Positions 1 through 14,075 of a stretch of DNA of 64,000 bases are shown one piece after another. A program made the position numbers and the translations under genes. Below the pieces are notes generated by a model. The model made no database searches. It saw nothing but the letters and a program-made list of their open reading frames with translations, and was not told the origin of the DNA. How positions within the stretch are numbered: the stretch's first letter is position 1; each line of letters starts with the position of its first letter. Source of the DNA: Capitulum mitella (taxonomy: Eukaryota; Arthropoda; Thecostraca; Pollicipedomorpha; Pollicipedidae); NCBI GenBank assembly GCA_030062745.1, contig CP099845.1, positions 20,544,556 to 20,608,555 on the forward strand. Reading direction: 5' to 3'.

Positions 1-1272
1 ATGACGGCGTTATGTTGCACTTGGAAGCAGGGCCCGGATGCTCCGCTTAATCATCTCCGAACTGGCTGGCTGTTGCACCATCTTCGCCATAGGCGTCTGT
101 TCCGACAAGCGGTTATGCCACCTCACATTGCAAAGTTTGTAGCACTAGACAAGGTACTGAAAACCGAACTACCATCGTAATAAATGCCAGGAAACGATAT
201 CTGACCTTTCATTAGCGTGACCTGAACCTTAAGAAGAAAAAAATGGGCTAGATCGCCACAAAAGCCATCATTTGCCGGCCGAAATGCCACAAAACTATCA
301 CAACAGCGAAGCAACAAGCGACGTATTCTCTTGTAGTGTAACCTGAGAGGTTACCTGGTACCCTGAATGAGTCAGTTTAGGTATCACTGGAAGTGGAAAG
401 AAGCGTGCTACACGCTCGCTCATTATTTCGTTGTCTTATTTCTATCAGGAGAGAATCGGATGGCGGCTGGCACCCGCCCTCTTGACAGGAACGTAACTGA
501 GAATCCTTACGTCTGGCGACGGTTAGCGTTAGCCATATGGCGGTGCATCAAAGGATTTATCCATATGCTGCACTGGCACGGTTTCTTCCAGACACCACAT
601 CTGCACCTGGCTGGGATCATATTATGAGAGCAACAATGGTAACGACCTGCCAGCATTGCTGCAATGTGGCGCCATTTTCATTCATTCGGTTCGCCATTTC
701 TTGGAACAGTAAAATATCATCACCATCACATAACTAATATCGTTCAGCTAGACAGTGCAGGCAATGGCATAACTGAACCCCATTTCCACGCTAAGACTTC
801 TGTCCTTGATACTTGCTTCACCTTGTTTTACTTGGTAACTGATGTGTTTACCAGGGTGGCAATTCCTAGATCCAGAACCTGCCCGAAACTACCTTGCATT
901 AGGCTCGTGCGGCGCCATTTATGAACAGCTTTAAAATGCCTCTTTCTTTATGGTGCTTAACGGTTGTTGTACTTTGGACACATTCCTTCAGTTTCTTCTG
1001 CACCACAACAACACGACTGAGGCGACTGCTGATGCGGTTCCCGTCTGCAGCTGTCTTTGACGTCCGTTGCCCTTCCGAGAGGTTCTCCAGGACCTCGATT
1101 TCAGGAATTAATCAACCCGGAAAAATTGACGTGACACTGATGGCAAACTCGCCAAATTTTGCAAACAGCGAGCCGTATCTGATGACCCAACTTGCCTTTC
1201 TAAAGATCGCCAGGTCAGCCAGGAATAGAGCCGAGAGTGGAGAGCTTCAGACGCGCCGTCCCCGCCCGGCAG
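1..1272. other. Leading stretch with no recognised gene
   Basis: I see no recognisable coding exon in this stretch. It probably belongs to an intron of the BTB/BACK gene that begins just to the right, because that gene's first visible exon has no initiator ATG and opens at a splice acceptor. Short open frames on both strands have no family resemblance. Confidence 0.5.
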
Positions 1273-4200
1273 GTGTCCGTGGTATCCCGGGACGAGGTCG
1301 GCGCCTACAAGCCCTACCTCTGGGAGCAGTCGACGTTCGAGAAGGGCCCCATGTTCCGCGAGTGGATTTTCACCAAGATCGTCAACGGCGAGCGGGCCAG
1401 CTACTCGGCGCCCAAATTCGCCAGGATGCAGGAGCGCACCAGGAGCCAGATGCTGGAGGACATCGTCACCAATGTGCAGAACCACGCCGAGACCGGCCAG
1501 ATACCGAAGCCGTACAGGTGCGTGGAGTGGACCGTAGGTCGAGCAAGCGAGCTTGGTCCGCCATTCGAGTGGTCCGTTTTTGAGTCAGGCGCTAGTTTTT
1601 ACGCGGGCATTACCATCCCCCCTCCCCACTCTCTCTTTGCCCGTCTGGCTATCTGTCTATCCGTCTATCCGTTCCTTTCCCCATCGGCCTCATTTACCCT
1701 GCCTTTCCCTCTCCCTGCGTCTTTTTCTCTTTGTCGCTGCTAATGCCGTTCTCCCGCAGTCTTTTTACGTACGAGATGGCTATGAGCTATATTTGTAACG
1801 CTTTCTTATCGCCCTGGCAAAACGGTGATAACCTGGCAGAGACATTGCACTTGACCACCACAGCGAAACTTTTTTCAGCGATCGGAAAGAGTCCGTGTGA
1901 GCCGTAGATTGAGTCTCGAGACTATGCGGTTAATAAAAATTCTCTGTCACACGTGTGCTGCAAATAAGGACAATCTTCCTTTCTGTTAACCATTCCCGGA
2001 CACAATACGGCTGAGATTGGCGTTTTTTATTGGCGATTCTTTGGGGTTTTGCCACACAACTACGTCTCGCAGTTCATATTTGATATAAAGGTGTTTTATC
2101 GCCTCTTGCCTGCTCCAGTCACTTGCACGTCTTGCTTTGAGGTATGAGAGCAAAAACCTCTGATTGTCCTAAGGTGGATTACTGCCGCGACCACAGGCTT
2201 TTCTTAGGTCTTTTTTCGTGCATTGTTTTTCATTTTACACTTGCAGCGGTTTGACTGGTGCTAATGTACGCAGTCAATACTTTGAAAAAGTACGGTTAAA
2301 ACAATCGGACTAATTTCGTACCGTGATCGTTGATTTAGATCATATTTGTGGTAACACGCTGGCTCGTTTACATTTCTCTTAAAGAAAAGTTTAGACCTCC
2401 ACTTTGAAAGCTGAGAAACCATGTGGTAGCTGATGGGTCCACTGAAGTCAGATTTAGTTTTATGACATCCGGGGAACTTGCTATGCAGCAAGACTCATAC
2501 TCCGTAGGTGTAGTATACGTCATAACGAGCTCTATTCCGATGTTGGTTTCCCAAAGCTGTTTTTTTTTGCAATGCTTCCATTTTGGTTTTCGTCTGACGG
2601 CAGGAAGACAGGGCATTTATGCTATTTTTCTAACTGCGATGAATTACTTTCAGCAAAACTCGCGACCCTGCTACCAAATGCTGACATTTTACGTAGTGAT
2701 GCAACAAGCGTACCCAACGAACCTAGCTTCATAACAGTAACTACGGCTCGAGGGAGCGTATTTCCGTGGGGGGATTCCGGCCCGGCGGCCATCGCTCGCC
2801 GCGGAGGTCGGCTCTGTGCTGTCGGGCCGCCCAGGTGACCCGCTGGCCTCTGACCTCCGGCCGCTGACCGTTGACCTGTGACCTCGGTCTCCGGCGGCAG
2901 GCGCGGCTCGTGGCGGCCGATCGGCCACATGCGGCCATCCTCACCGCTGCTGGACTCGGTCCGGGACCTGTTCGAGGGCTACGACCAGCTGGCCAAGGAT
3001 TTCACCAAGGCCTTCCAGAACCCGGAGGAGGGCAACGTGCTCTACGACGTCACCTTCATGGTGGGCCAGGGCAAGCAGAAGACGCGCATGCATGGCGTGC
3101 GAGCCATCCTGGGAGTTCGGAGTCGGTAAGGATTCGCCGTCGTTGTCGGTCTGTCATTGCTGTTGGAAGTCTGGAACGCGATCAGTGCCCCGTCCCTTAA
3201 TAGCTCAAACACTAGGATCGTTTCTCTTTATAGCCAAAATTAGTGTCTCTGCTAATGAGCCAGAATATTGCTCGATGGCCTGATTAGGTCTAGATGGAGT
3301 GGCATTTTTGCTGATCTGAAATCTAGCAATTAATCTCACATTTTTTGGAACTTATATTATTGCACTGGACGTCTAAAAATGGCGTGCACCACTTAAATCC
3401 ATGCGCTACCGTTTTATCATACTTGGGTTACATGAAAGCTACGTTTTCCGACTTCGTGCTCAGGTCGTTATTACACACAAGACAACGGGGCAGTAACTCT
3501 GAACTCGGTGCAATGAGCATTTCAGGGTTATGCCCGTATGTAGACAACGGCTGAGATACTTTACAACGGCGTCTAATACAGCTCACGCAGCACGTACCAC
3601 CAAACAACTATCGGTCGTTCTCTCTCTCGACAGGGTGTTCCAGGAGATGCTGTACGGCTTCTCCACGGGCTTCGGATCGCCCCAGGTCTCTGTGGCTGAC
3701 ATCTTGGCGCGCGCCGTGCCCACGCTGCACAGTCCGTCTCACAAGCCCAAGAGCTCCAACTTCCTGCAGGTGCCCGACATCGAGTCGCCGAGGTAAGCGC
3801 CGGCGTCGGCCGACAGTGTGGCTTAGCTGTTCGCATCAGCCCTTCGTTGTCAAACATGTTTCTAAAACCCAGGGAGTGAGGTTGAGTGCTGATTGCCCTC
3901 AGCCAGTGCTTCCGTGGCCGCCTCGGAATAGGATCGGCGGTATAGCCTACCCACCCAGGTTACGATGCTACCGCCATCTAGTGGTAAAAGAGCACTAGGA
4001 AGTACCATGAAGTGTGCGTCATGTGGATAAGAGGCCCAGTTTTGCGGTCATGGAGATCGCCATCGGCAGCTTTACAGCAGGATCCTTATCCAGCTGCTGC
4101 TCCATTTTTTCATGTAGGGAATGTCTGTGGTCGTTTGCTGTTGCAGTGAGCATTGTTTTCCTCCCATTTATTACTGACGCTTTGTTTTTTGTCTATTATG

Positions 4201-7200
4201 ATGGCACTTTAGCAATAAGCAGGCGCGAAGAATTCATGAGCTGTAATTTATACGTCTACTTCATACGGTTCATTGATACCAACAGGCGCCAGTGGTGCAC
4301 TCAGCGTTATGTTGGGGGCCGAGGCCCAGTTTTGACCATATGACGTGGAATTTATTGCCTTTTACGTCCAGTGTAAAAGGCAGTAAAAGGTATCCGAGGG
4401 TCTAGCACCCGCGGTCTCCAAATTTGTCAAATAAGAAGCTTCATCCAATCGCCATTGTCATTTTAACTGCAAATTCACATACGTGACAAGCCAGACGTTG
4501 TGGCCAAGATCGAGTGAGCTTTGTATTATGTAGTTTTCGTGATGATATAGCCTGTTTATGATTTGGCTACACCACTTGTTTCAATCTGAGCATTTTTGTT
4601 GTAAACATATAACTGAAGCTCTGGACGTTGCCGTAAAGAAGAACCTGCAAATGAAAAATTTTCATGACGAAATCAGCAGTCAAAGACTGAAATTGGTACG
4701 TCATTGTCAGGGGCGCAGCCAGGATTTTAAGGGGAGGCCGGAGTTCAGTGTGAACTGAAGCCATACGAATCGCCTGTTGGGAAGACGATGTGCAATGGTT
4801 TTCACAAACAAATGGAAGTCTAAGGGGGGGGGGGCGGACCCCCGGGCCCCCCTTAGTCCGTGCCTGCGGTGATTGTGAGAACGTCAACATGTTGAATAAC
4901 AAGATTTGTAGGACGTGCCACTTCTTCACCACCAAATGCGACAGAGTTCCATTTTGACCAGGACGACGCTGGCCGGCACAAGGTCATTAGTGGTTTTAAC
5001 TCTAAATTATTTCCATCAGGCAGCTGGGAAAGGACATTTTCGAGCATTATCCTTCTCTCCTAACTAATTTGGGAAGTAGTTATCCAGTTTAATGATGGGG
5101 CGTTCCAGGAACGCTTCGTTCGTTCCTCCTGAAGTGGTCTCAAGCTATGTTAACGTCAACTGCACTTTATCGAGAGTCCCTGGGGCCGTCGTTTGGCAGC
5201 GGAAACACGTGAACTGGTAATCACAAGTCTTGCATCACCACATTTTACGCCATGTCGATGGATAACAGGCATCATTCTGAAAACCCATCGAATACATCAA
5301 AGTGTGCAACAATATTTTGACAGAGACTGAAAATCAAATGAAGTTTTGAGACATTCCCCGGACTGATGAATAACAGCACCATCGCTAGTTTGGAGTTTTG
5401 TCGTGCCTGTAGTTTTCGTGGCGACCTTACCAGAAAAATGTAGTTGACCATTTTCTTCTTGTTGTTTTATCTGAGCGATGCCAAAAAACTTAAATGTACA
5501 TTTCGCTGAACGAAGAAATCTGCTGTGACAGACACGCCTCGCAGTTTTTGTGTGGTGTTGTGCTAGTTGTAAGGCGGTGTTCTGTAGCGACGTCGACGAC
5601 ATTAATCATATTTTCATGATGTGAAAGTGCGCCATTAATAATATTTCACAGTTAATAACAGTTCACATTTTACCCAGTTTGGAAAAGCATCTTCTGTTCG
5701 GTACGCTGCAGTTAAATAACTGTAAACAAAATATAAAAGATAAGTTCCGGATCGACGTGCGTTCTTCTTGGACCGGATATAATCAGTGTTGAGACAAAAG
5801 TACGGAGGGTTTGTTAACAGAGCAGATGTGCTTTTCAGACTACACCTGACACCCCGATATAGTTGCCAGGGAATGGAACAATAAAGGATTGAGGTTTATG
5901 ATGGATCTCATTGATCCTAGCACAAAGCAGTTCTGGACTAAAAACAAATTACTTCATCGTTACGGAATGAGAATGAATTTCCTGGAATGCCGCAGTCTGG
6001 TACGACGAATAACAAACGCCGCAAATGTTTCAGGACAGTGGCATATAGATGCAAATTCACCGATCTATCCAGTTAGGCTGAAAACAATTTACAGCGCTGA
6101 AACACTAGGAAAAACGGTGCACAGAGCATTTCAACGCGTTTTTTAGACACACATGTGAACATAGAACACGAAAAGACGTTTATCTGTAAAAACAGAAACC
6201 AAATGGCTGCGAAATGTAAGCACATACCAGGAAGGTACATTTTATGACATCAGCAAGTGCACCACATCGTCATGCTTATGCGTTTTCCACTTCAAACTCG
6301 TCAGTCGCATAACCACGACAAATCATTTTCTCACAATTACCAGTCGTAGAGAAAACGATCTTTGTTCCTTCCGTTAAAGCAAAAGAAACTGCTTTTGAAG
6401 CAAAAAGCTGCTGAAAAAGCTGCACCTCTTTCGTCGTTGTTAAAAAACAGAAAAAGTTTATAAGTGACGTGCTTAGATTCCTATCCTCCAAAAGAATTAC
6501 AATGAGCACTGATGAAAGGGATGAGTTTTTCCCAACGGACCATTCAGCTATAAAAAACATAATTATTGTGTCAGTTAAAAATGGTGACCTACACAGCGAG
6601 ATGGAAGGAATATAATCTAAATCTCCAGCATTTCAAACTATTTTTAAGAAGCGAAGCCACGCAAGAAAGATACGTAGCTACATAAAATGCATTTATTTGT
6701 ATATACATAAAGAGGTATTTACAAATAAATGGAGAGAACTGGGCAATGCTTTGATCCATGGAGCGTAGTGACAGTGGTGTCTTCAAATAATGCGGCAATG
6801 TGTACGTGTACTGCAGGCCCACAATTTTTAGGTGCAAAATACATGAAAGGAGACTTATCTGACTGCCGTCGCCGCCGAGGTGGGACAACCGCTGATTGGT
6901 CCTATCTGGTCACGCGGCCGCCCGAACCGGCGCCGCTCTCGCGGGGAATTTTCACGATTGACGCGATGCGGCGCAGGCGCGTGATCCTGCAGCCGTCGCA
7001 CCACCGTAGAGCCCATGCGTTTGTTCCAACCCACATGCCGGTCAGAACCAGAGTGTGTGCCATAGTTAAAAATGACGCGAAATGTACTAGCGCTGTGTGT
7101 GCATCACTCAGGTAGTGATGTCAAGATGGGATATTCTTTGTCAATAAATGATAAAGAAGTAAAGAATAATAATATTTCCGGTACATGGAACTAAACATCA

Positions 7201-10200
7201 GAGCCGTACTCTAGTGTCTCAGATCCAAAGTCCCTTGCAAGGCCGAGTAAAGGGCGTAATGCTACTGTCTGGAAGACCGTTTCGTTAGGGCCTTCCTGTT
7301 TTGCTCGTCTGTTGGCGATGGGTCGATAAAAATCCAGCTCAGTTGATGAGATTATGGGACGGGCCCATGGGAACACATGACGACCATAGTACGTTAACAA
7401 GGTGGAATCTAGATGGAAAGGTCATCATTGAAACTGACGGCTGTCAGGCCCAATGTATCTTGTTTTATACTGTACTGTGCTGTTCAAGACAATCTTCGCA
7501 TGGTTATTTTACCATAAACGGCATTGTGTTCAAATAAAGGTGACTTTAACTTGTGCAGACCGTCACCGTGGTGACGATTGCTTTGCATCAGGGCTAAAGT
7601 AATTTGCATACATTGGAGAATTTGATCAGCTCAGCGGTGCGCAGTGGCTCTTATGCAAACCTTTCCAAAACGAGGACCCTGTTACTTAAAGATGCATTGA
7701 CGCTTTGATGACCAAGCGCGCCAAGTTCGGCACAGGATGTTTGTAAGTCATCGTCGTGACCTTTTCCCTCCAACCGAGAGAACCGTCTCCATCCCAGCGG
7801 CGTAGTCAATAGGGGTCAAGGGGCCCCGCCTCCTCTCTCGGAGTTGGAAATGAAACATTTCTGTACTCTTAAAAATTTAAAAATTTCTGCAAGCTGCAAG
7901 TGAAGCAGTCGAAATCTAAATTTTCAGTTTCGAGGGGGAGGGGGCTGGGTTTGTCCTGGCCCGTCCCTGGCAAAACTCTGGCCACGTCCCATACCGATCC
8001 TGCCCGTGTCCGACGCTTGTCCCACCCACCAAGAGCGGCCGTTTGCTGCGAGCGTGGCGCCGCGCGCCGGGCCGCGCCTGACCGTCGGCCCGCCGCCAGG
8101 CCGAAGAGCGTGCCGAACTCGCCGATGGTGATCCGAGCCTTCAGCCGGCTGGGCAGCATCACGGCGGGCTGGGGCCGCGCCGGCAAGAAGCCGGCGGAAA
8201 CCAGCCGGCTGACCGTCGACGACCGTAAGAAGTGGTCCAGCAGCCAGGACTGCTCCGGTCAGTGGGCGCGGACGCCGCCAGGAGGCCTCCCGCGCCGCTC
8301 TGGGCAGCGCCTTTAATCGACGACAAAGTCCGCTGGTTGATTTGATTGGTTTGGCTTTGTTTTTGTCCAGTACATTCCGCCAGGCCGTGACCTTTCGACG
8401 AGGATGAAAATTTGCGTGCCATTCTTGCAGAAGCCTTCCGTGAGGATAACAACGTTGTAAGTTATGCCAGGTTCTCCTGACGTGCGTAGCGCCTCTCGTG
8501 TTTTTAAGGTATCTACTTAAATATATGTTGCTATTCACATGTTGTTATGAATGCACAGACACTGAACACTCGGTTCCTGCGTTTTGAGACGTTATTAGTG
8601 TTTACTGTTGTTCTCAGAAGCTCCCCGTTCGCCTGCAGATAAGTACAAGGTGGAACGACCCAGCAGCTCTCAGCAGCAGCAGCAGCAGCTAGCCGTGCCA
8701 CGTCTGTCAGTCTGCGCCGACGAGCAGAAGGTGGATCGATCAAAGTTGTGCCAGAGCGAGGTAACGGTTGACGATCTGACGACGTTTTGTACGCCGCTCG
8801 AAAATCGGGAACCGCTGTTAATGCTTTTAAAACCGTGGCATCTCGAAACTCTTGTCATTACGTTTTTAAGTGGCATTCAGAATCTCTTCAAAACAAATAA
8901 ACAGTTTCAAGACGTGAAAATGTAGACGGTAAAGCCTGTTCCCGTCCTCGAAAAAAGTAATGTATGTGGCTAAGGGTAAAGAAACGAAGGGAGTGGGCCT
9001 CCGCTTCCGGCGCCAAAGAGATTCTGTGGCAATCTGCGCGGCCAGTGACTGCTCAGGTCTCAGACGGCATTGATCGCGTTTGTTTGGAATACCGCATGCA
9101 AATAAGAATACAAGATGATGTCGTTTGGATGTTGAGATGTTGATCAGCTGCCCATGACGTTGGGTATTTTTGTAGCAAACGGTTAGCATTGGTTCTGCAA
9201 GAAGTGAGAGCTTGGCGTCGCTGGGTATGGCGACTTCTTATGCGAAAAAAGCTTTGATTACAGTTTCCACTAGAAAATCCTGAGAGAACTATGCCGTTGC
9301 ATTCCAACCCTGACGCCAGGTGTCTGCCAGTATTGACGACTCTGACAAGCCTTCCGCCCCTGACCACGGTGCTGGTTGCAGTTCACCATAATCGAGTTCG
9401 AGGCGGACACGTTCCGGGTGCTACTCGACTACCTGCACCACGGCTCGTGTCCGCTGACCTGCACCAACGTGCCGGGCCTGATCTGCGCCGCCGAGCACTA
9501 CGACCTGCCCGAGCTGCTGCAGGCCTGCTTCCACCACGCCAAACAGTTCCTGCGCGTCCAGGTGGTGAGTAGCCGACACGGGACTTCAGTAAGTCCGTGG
9601 GTCAGCTCGCCAAAGAGTCGCTTCATGGCCAGGCTGTGGGTGTCTTCGACAGCGCTCGGGAGCCCCGCACTCACCATGCCGAGCAGTTCCGCCACGTCCA
9701 GGTAGTGTTCGAGACAGCAGCAGCAGTACTTACTTCACTACGCTGAATAGTTCCTCCTTGTGCTGGTATTGTCATTGCAGTTCGTTTAGAGAACAAGTTT
9801 CCCAGCGAGCAACAATTTCTTATCTGTCCCATCTGCCTTCCGCTGAAAGAAGGTGAAATTTTGGTTAGAATTTGGATTTTTCATCTGTTTGATGGTCTAT
9901 TGGTGCAGGTGTCAACGGCAGAACAATTGCGCTCAGTTTACGATCAAACGTTCTTCTGAGAACAACGCTGTTACACATGTGGCTGGATCCTCGATGAACG
10001 GAGGTCATCACATGCACATCAAAATTTATACGACGTTGCCATGTCTTCCACCAGTCATTGAATGCTGCCACAGTGCACCTTCCATGTATGGGGCATGCAC
10101 AATGCAGGGCCCACGACCAGCGCACGAGGCACCACCAATGTACAATTCATCAACGATCGACCTCGGAGTTTGCCGACCTGAAGAAGCAACTGCATGCGTT

Positions 10201-13200
10201 TATTTTTTACCAGGCGCTGGGCCAGGCTTCCCTGTCTCTGTACCATACTTCTGAAGACAGGCTTCTGAAAATGGTCCCTTTTGCTTACTTTCGTTGTAAA
10301 TTAACACTGTGCGGTGGATTTCTGGCGTGACGAAACTACAAGCTAGCCCACCACTGTGATAAACAGATAATGTAGTTCCCCGTGAATCCGTTTTCCTTAG
10401 TTGTGTGGCGAGAAGGCTTGTATCTTAAGTACTGATATCCTGCATACCACTGCTGTCGTCGCCTCAGTAGTACGTCGGATCAGTTAATTTTTTATGTCGA
10501 AAGAAGACGATGATTGCCTTCATGCGGGGTTGTTTGACGAACATCAGACATGCCATGTACCTTGGGCTTCATTGTGCGTTACACTTGATTACTCAACAAC
10601 TACTGGAAACTCCCGTTGCTGGGCATCAGGGTCCGTCTATAAAATATATAAATATAAATCATAAAGCACTCCTTTTTTTACTTCCCCACCTTTTCTAACG
10701 CTTTGAAGCGGTCAGCCAAAGTCCGACCGTCAAAATTACTTAACGCCCAACCAACAACCCCTTCCCCCTTTGCCCGTCTGTTCTGGCGTTTTGAAAGGCT
10801 GATGTCTTCAGACCCGTCTCTGAGGGTTGCTTCCTTTTTGCTCCGGTTTGTGTTCGGGATGTATCGTGTTGCTACGTTGGAGCTGATATGCCGCTCTGTG
10901 TACTTCCATCTAGATTTTCAGAGAGTGTTGTTTTCCAGGTATGCGCTATGCTCAGTGCGCTGGAGAACTACTACTGGAGGTACACGTCTGCGTCAGAGCT
11001 CGTTAACATGATTCTTGCCTTCATCGAAACCAGGGCTGCACAGGTAAGACTTGGTTTTTTATGGAAATTTTGTCGGGTTGCCCTGTGTTACTAGAGGCAA
11101 AACAAGGTTCTACACGGTTGGTTTTTGGGGTCAAAGCTGAAACTCTGTATCGTACTCAGACCTGTGCACCCGCTTATTACCTTACAGAAAAGGTACTAAG
11201 GTGAGCTTCACAAACTTCCCGCAAACGGAGGATCCGAAACCCATTAAGTTGTACCCTCATATGGATGGCATCTGGCCATTGATGCCCTGAATCTTGCTTA
11301 TCCTGGGTGACGTTTTTGCCCGTGCAACCCACCACAGCATTTAGCACCTCCAGCATGAACGGTTCCCAAACCAAAGGCCTGAACGGCAAATGGGTGCACC
11401 TCAGCATGTGTCCCGCACACATTAGACTGAAGCTACTGACATCAAAACAGCCACATATATCGACTACCATACATCACGTGCTCTTGCCCGCCAGTTTTCG
11501 GCATCCCAGCGGTAGCAGTTTTCTGACGATGAAGGAGGGTCGCGTAGGCACCTCGCGCTTCACGCGCAAGCTTCACCTCCGTTTCGGCCTGAATTCATCG
11601 AAATTCATTGCCCACCTGTTTGTCCGCGTTTCCAAACCATCATCGCACAAAACTGCGCCGTTTGCGTTTCGGCCATTGGCCCATCAGAAGCACAGGGATG
11701 AAGAAGAGGAGCGCGCGAGATACACGATGCACCCTGCCTGTAATATGGGGTACCGTTGGGTAGCCTTAGTGCTGGCATATCTACCCACCAAATTTCAGCC
11801 GCCTAGGTCGCTGTTGACGGCACTTGGAGGTCCCCGAGTCCAAATCATGTGCTTGTGGATCGCCAAGTGAGTCGCACGTGCGTGCCGACCACAAGACACG
11901 TACCCCCATGTGAGGCCCATGTCACCTAGTCTTGAGTCAACATCCGCCGTTTGGCCGGTCCCCGTGATGAGTTGAATTCTGCAAAAGTCCGGTTTGCGTC
12001 ACTTGACGCGCATCACACGCCACGAATCGCTTCCAAACCCACACTGCAATCCGTTCGCCGAATCGGCGCACCCGATGGTGCCAACGGCGTCGCGATCGGC
12101 TGGCGCGTTCGGGGGCTGGGGACTTGGAAGCTTGAACACACCGACGCCGATCTGAGCTTCTTTTCGAGCGACTGCCATGCATGAAATCTCACTCACTCTT
12201 TCGGCTCTGAATTGTATAGAAAAAAGATACTGCGTTTATCAGCTTTCGTGCCCGATCATGGACCCATCTTCAAATGTTTGATGCTGGTTAGTTCAAAACA
12301 GTACAGTTGTGGAAAGAAAAAATTGCATCGAGCGTGCGGTTACAGCTCTGTAAGAAAACGCCAAGAGCAAACACATGTTAACAAACAGAGGTTGTTACTT
12401 GAGAACCACAGTTCTGGGTTTTGTGGGGCAGCTGGTATCAGCACAGCCCCTCCAGATGCTGTGTCGATATCAGCTTGCCCTCAAAACCCAGAACTGCGGT
12501 TCTCAAGTTACAACCTCTGTTTGTTAACATGTGCTTGCTCTCGGCTGTTTCTTCAAAGAGCTTTTGTATCTGTGACCGCACGCTCAATGGCAGTTTTCTG
12601 TTTCCATAATTGTACTGTTTTGCACTAGCCAGCAATAAGCATGGAAGTCGGGTCCACGATCGGATCCGGAAGCTCATAAACTCGACATCTTGTTCTATAT
12701 ATTAACACAGGAAAGCCCAACAGACCTTCCATAACTATACCCTGTGACCTTTGGTCTTAAATATGGCCTCAAAACTTTCATCTTTGCTTGAGTGGAGCTT
12801 GTGCAGAGTAATTATTCAAATGGTCTTGCACTCAGGGATTGCTCGTGGCTGCGTGGTAGTTGGGGGTTCTAATAATGTCTTAGAGAAGAAAATTCGCACA
12901 ATTTATTTGTCCTCAAAAGCTCTCGGAAACTCTCTAGCTGACATTTTGATTGCAATATTAGAAACGGGGAATGCATGCTGAAATGACATCGATACATCTC
13001 TTCAGCTTTTGCGAGCGTCTTTAGAGAACTTTTACTGTACAGCCTTTGAACAGCTGACATCGACGTTAAGTGCGCTTGTTGTCGCCACCATCGCGGATGG
13101 CTGAACATATCATATGTTAGCTGTGCAAAGTTGTGAACGGGATGTCATGCGTTTAGTTAAGATGAATGTTCAGGACAGCACAGATTTACTGCCTAACGTT

Positions 13201-14043
13201 AACAAAAAATGTTGATACACTGTAACACAGATGGCGCTCATCTTGTGCCAGTTCGTGTACTTCGTACTGGCTGATCTTTTTTCAATCAAAATTGCCTACA
13301 TGTGCAGCTAATTCACAAGGGCTTAGGGAAGCACGTCTCTATGACGTCTAACATGCATTTTCTCTATTTGTCTTCATTTGTGTCGTCCCGTTTGTTCGTT
13401 TAACATAATGCCATTTCTCCAGAAAACGAAGGCACAGGGCAATCTAAACAAAGCTTGGTCTGTCTGAGTTTTGAAAATGACCATTCTTCGTACCACGCGT
13501 CCCCCATTAAAGCGCATGTATGTGTGATAGATGAACGCGCCCCTCCCGGTGCTGCAGACAGGGTCTAATAGTCTAATGGTCTCAGGGTCTAATGGAGAGA
13601 AGTAGCTAGGACATAAGTTTTGCAAGTGGCGAGCACAGCGAGCCAAATGCGGCATACCCGAGTCACGTCCAGGGAACGGCGTGGACGGGGAGCAGCATGA
13701 AGTAATGCGGGAGCTTTGGTCCACGCGTTCCATGAATACAGCCATAGCCGCGAGCCGCAGCTTCCCCATAGATACGCCCGCGCGGAAGGTCGCACTCATT
13801 GCGATTCCGAGCCTGCTTCGGCGTGATTTGCATAGATGAATGACGCATTTCGCGAGGCGAAATACGATATTCCGGACGCCGGCGGCTGGCGTTGAATCTC
13901 GGCGTGACGTCAGACGTGTGGTCACCTGAGCACGGGCTCGGTTGCAAGGTCATCCTAAGGTGACGTGCGATTCCCGGACCAAAAACCATGCGTCGACTTC
14001 CGAGGATTCCGTCTCGAATTCCTGGTCCGTGAGAGTCTTTGCG

Positions 14044-14075
<32 letters not shown>

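Noticed and set aside
921-1583. Long + strand frame overlapping the first BTB exon
   Set aside because: It is an out-of-frame shadow. The real exon frame is fixed by splice phase with the next exon.
7795-7945. Another hAT-like element opening GGCGTAGTCAATAGGGG
   Set aside because: No matching right end or target duplication could be found.
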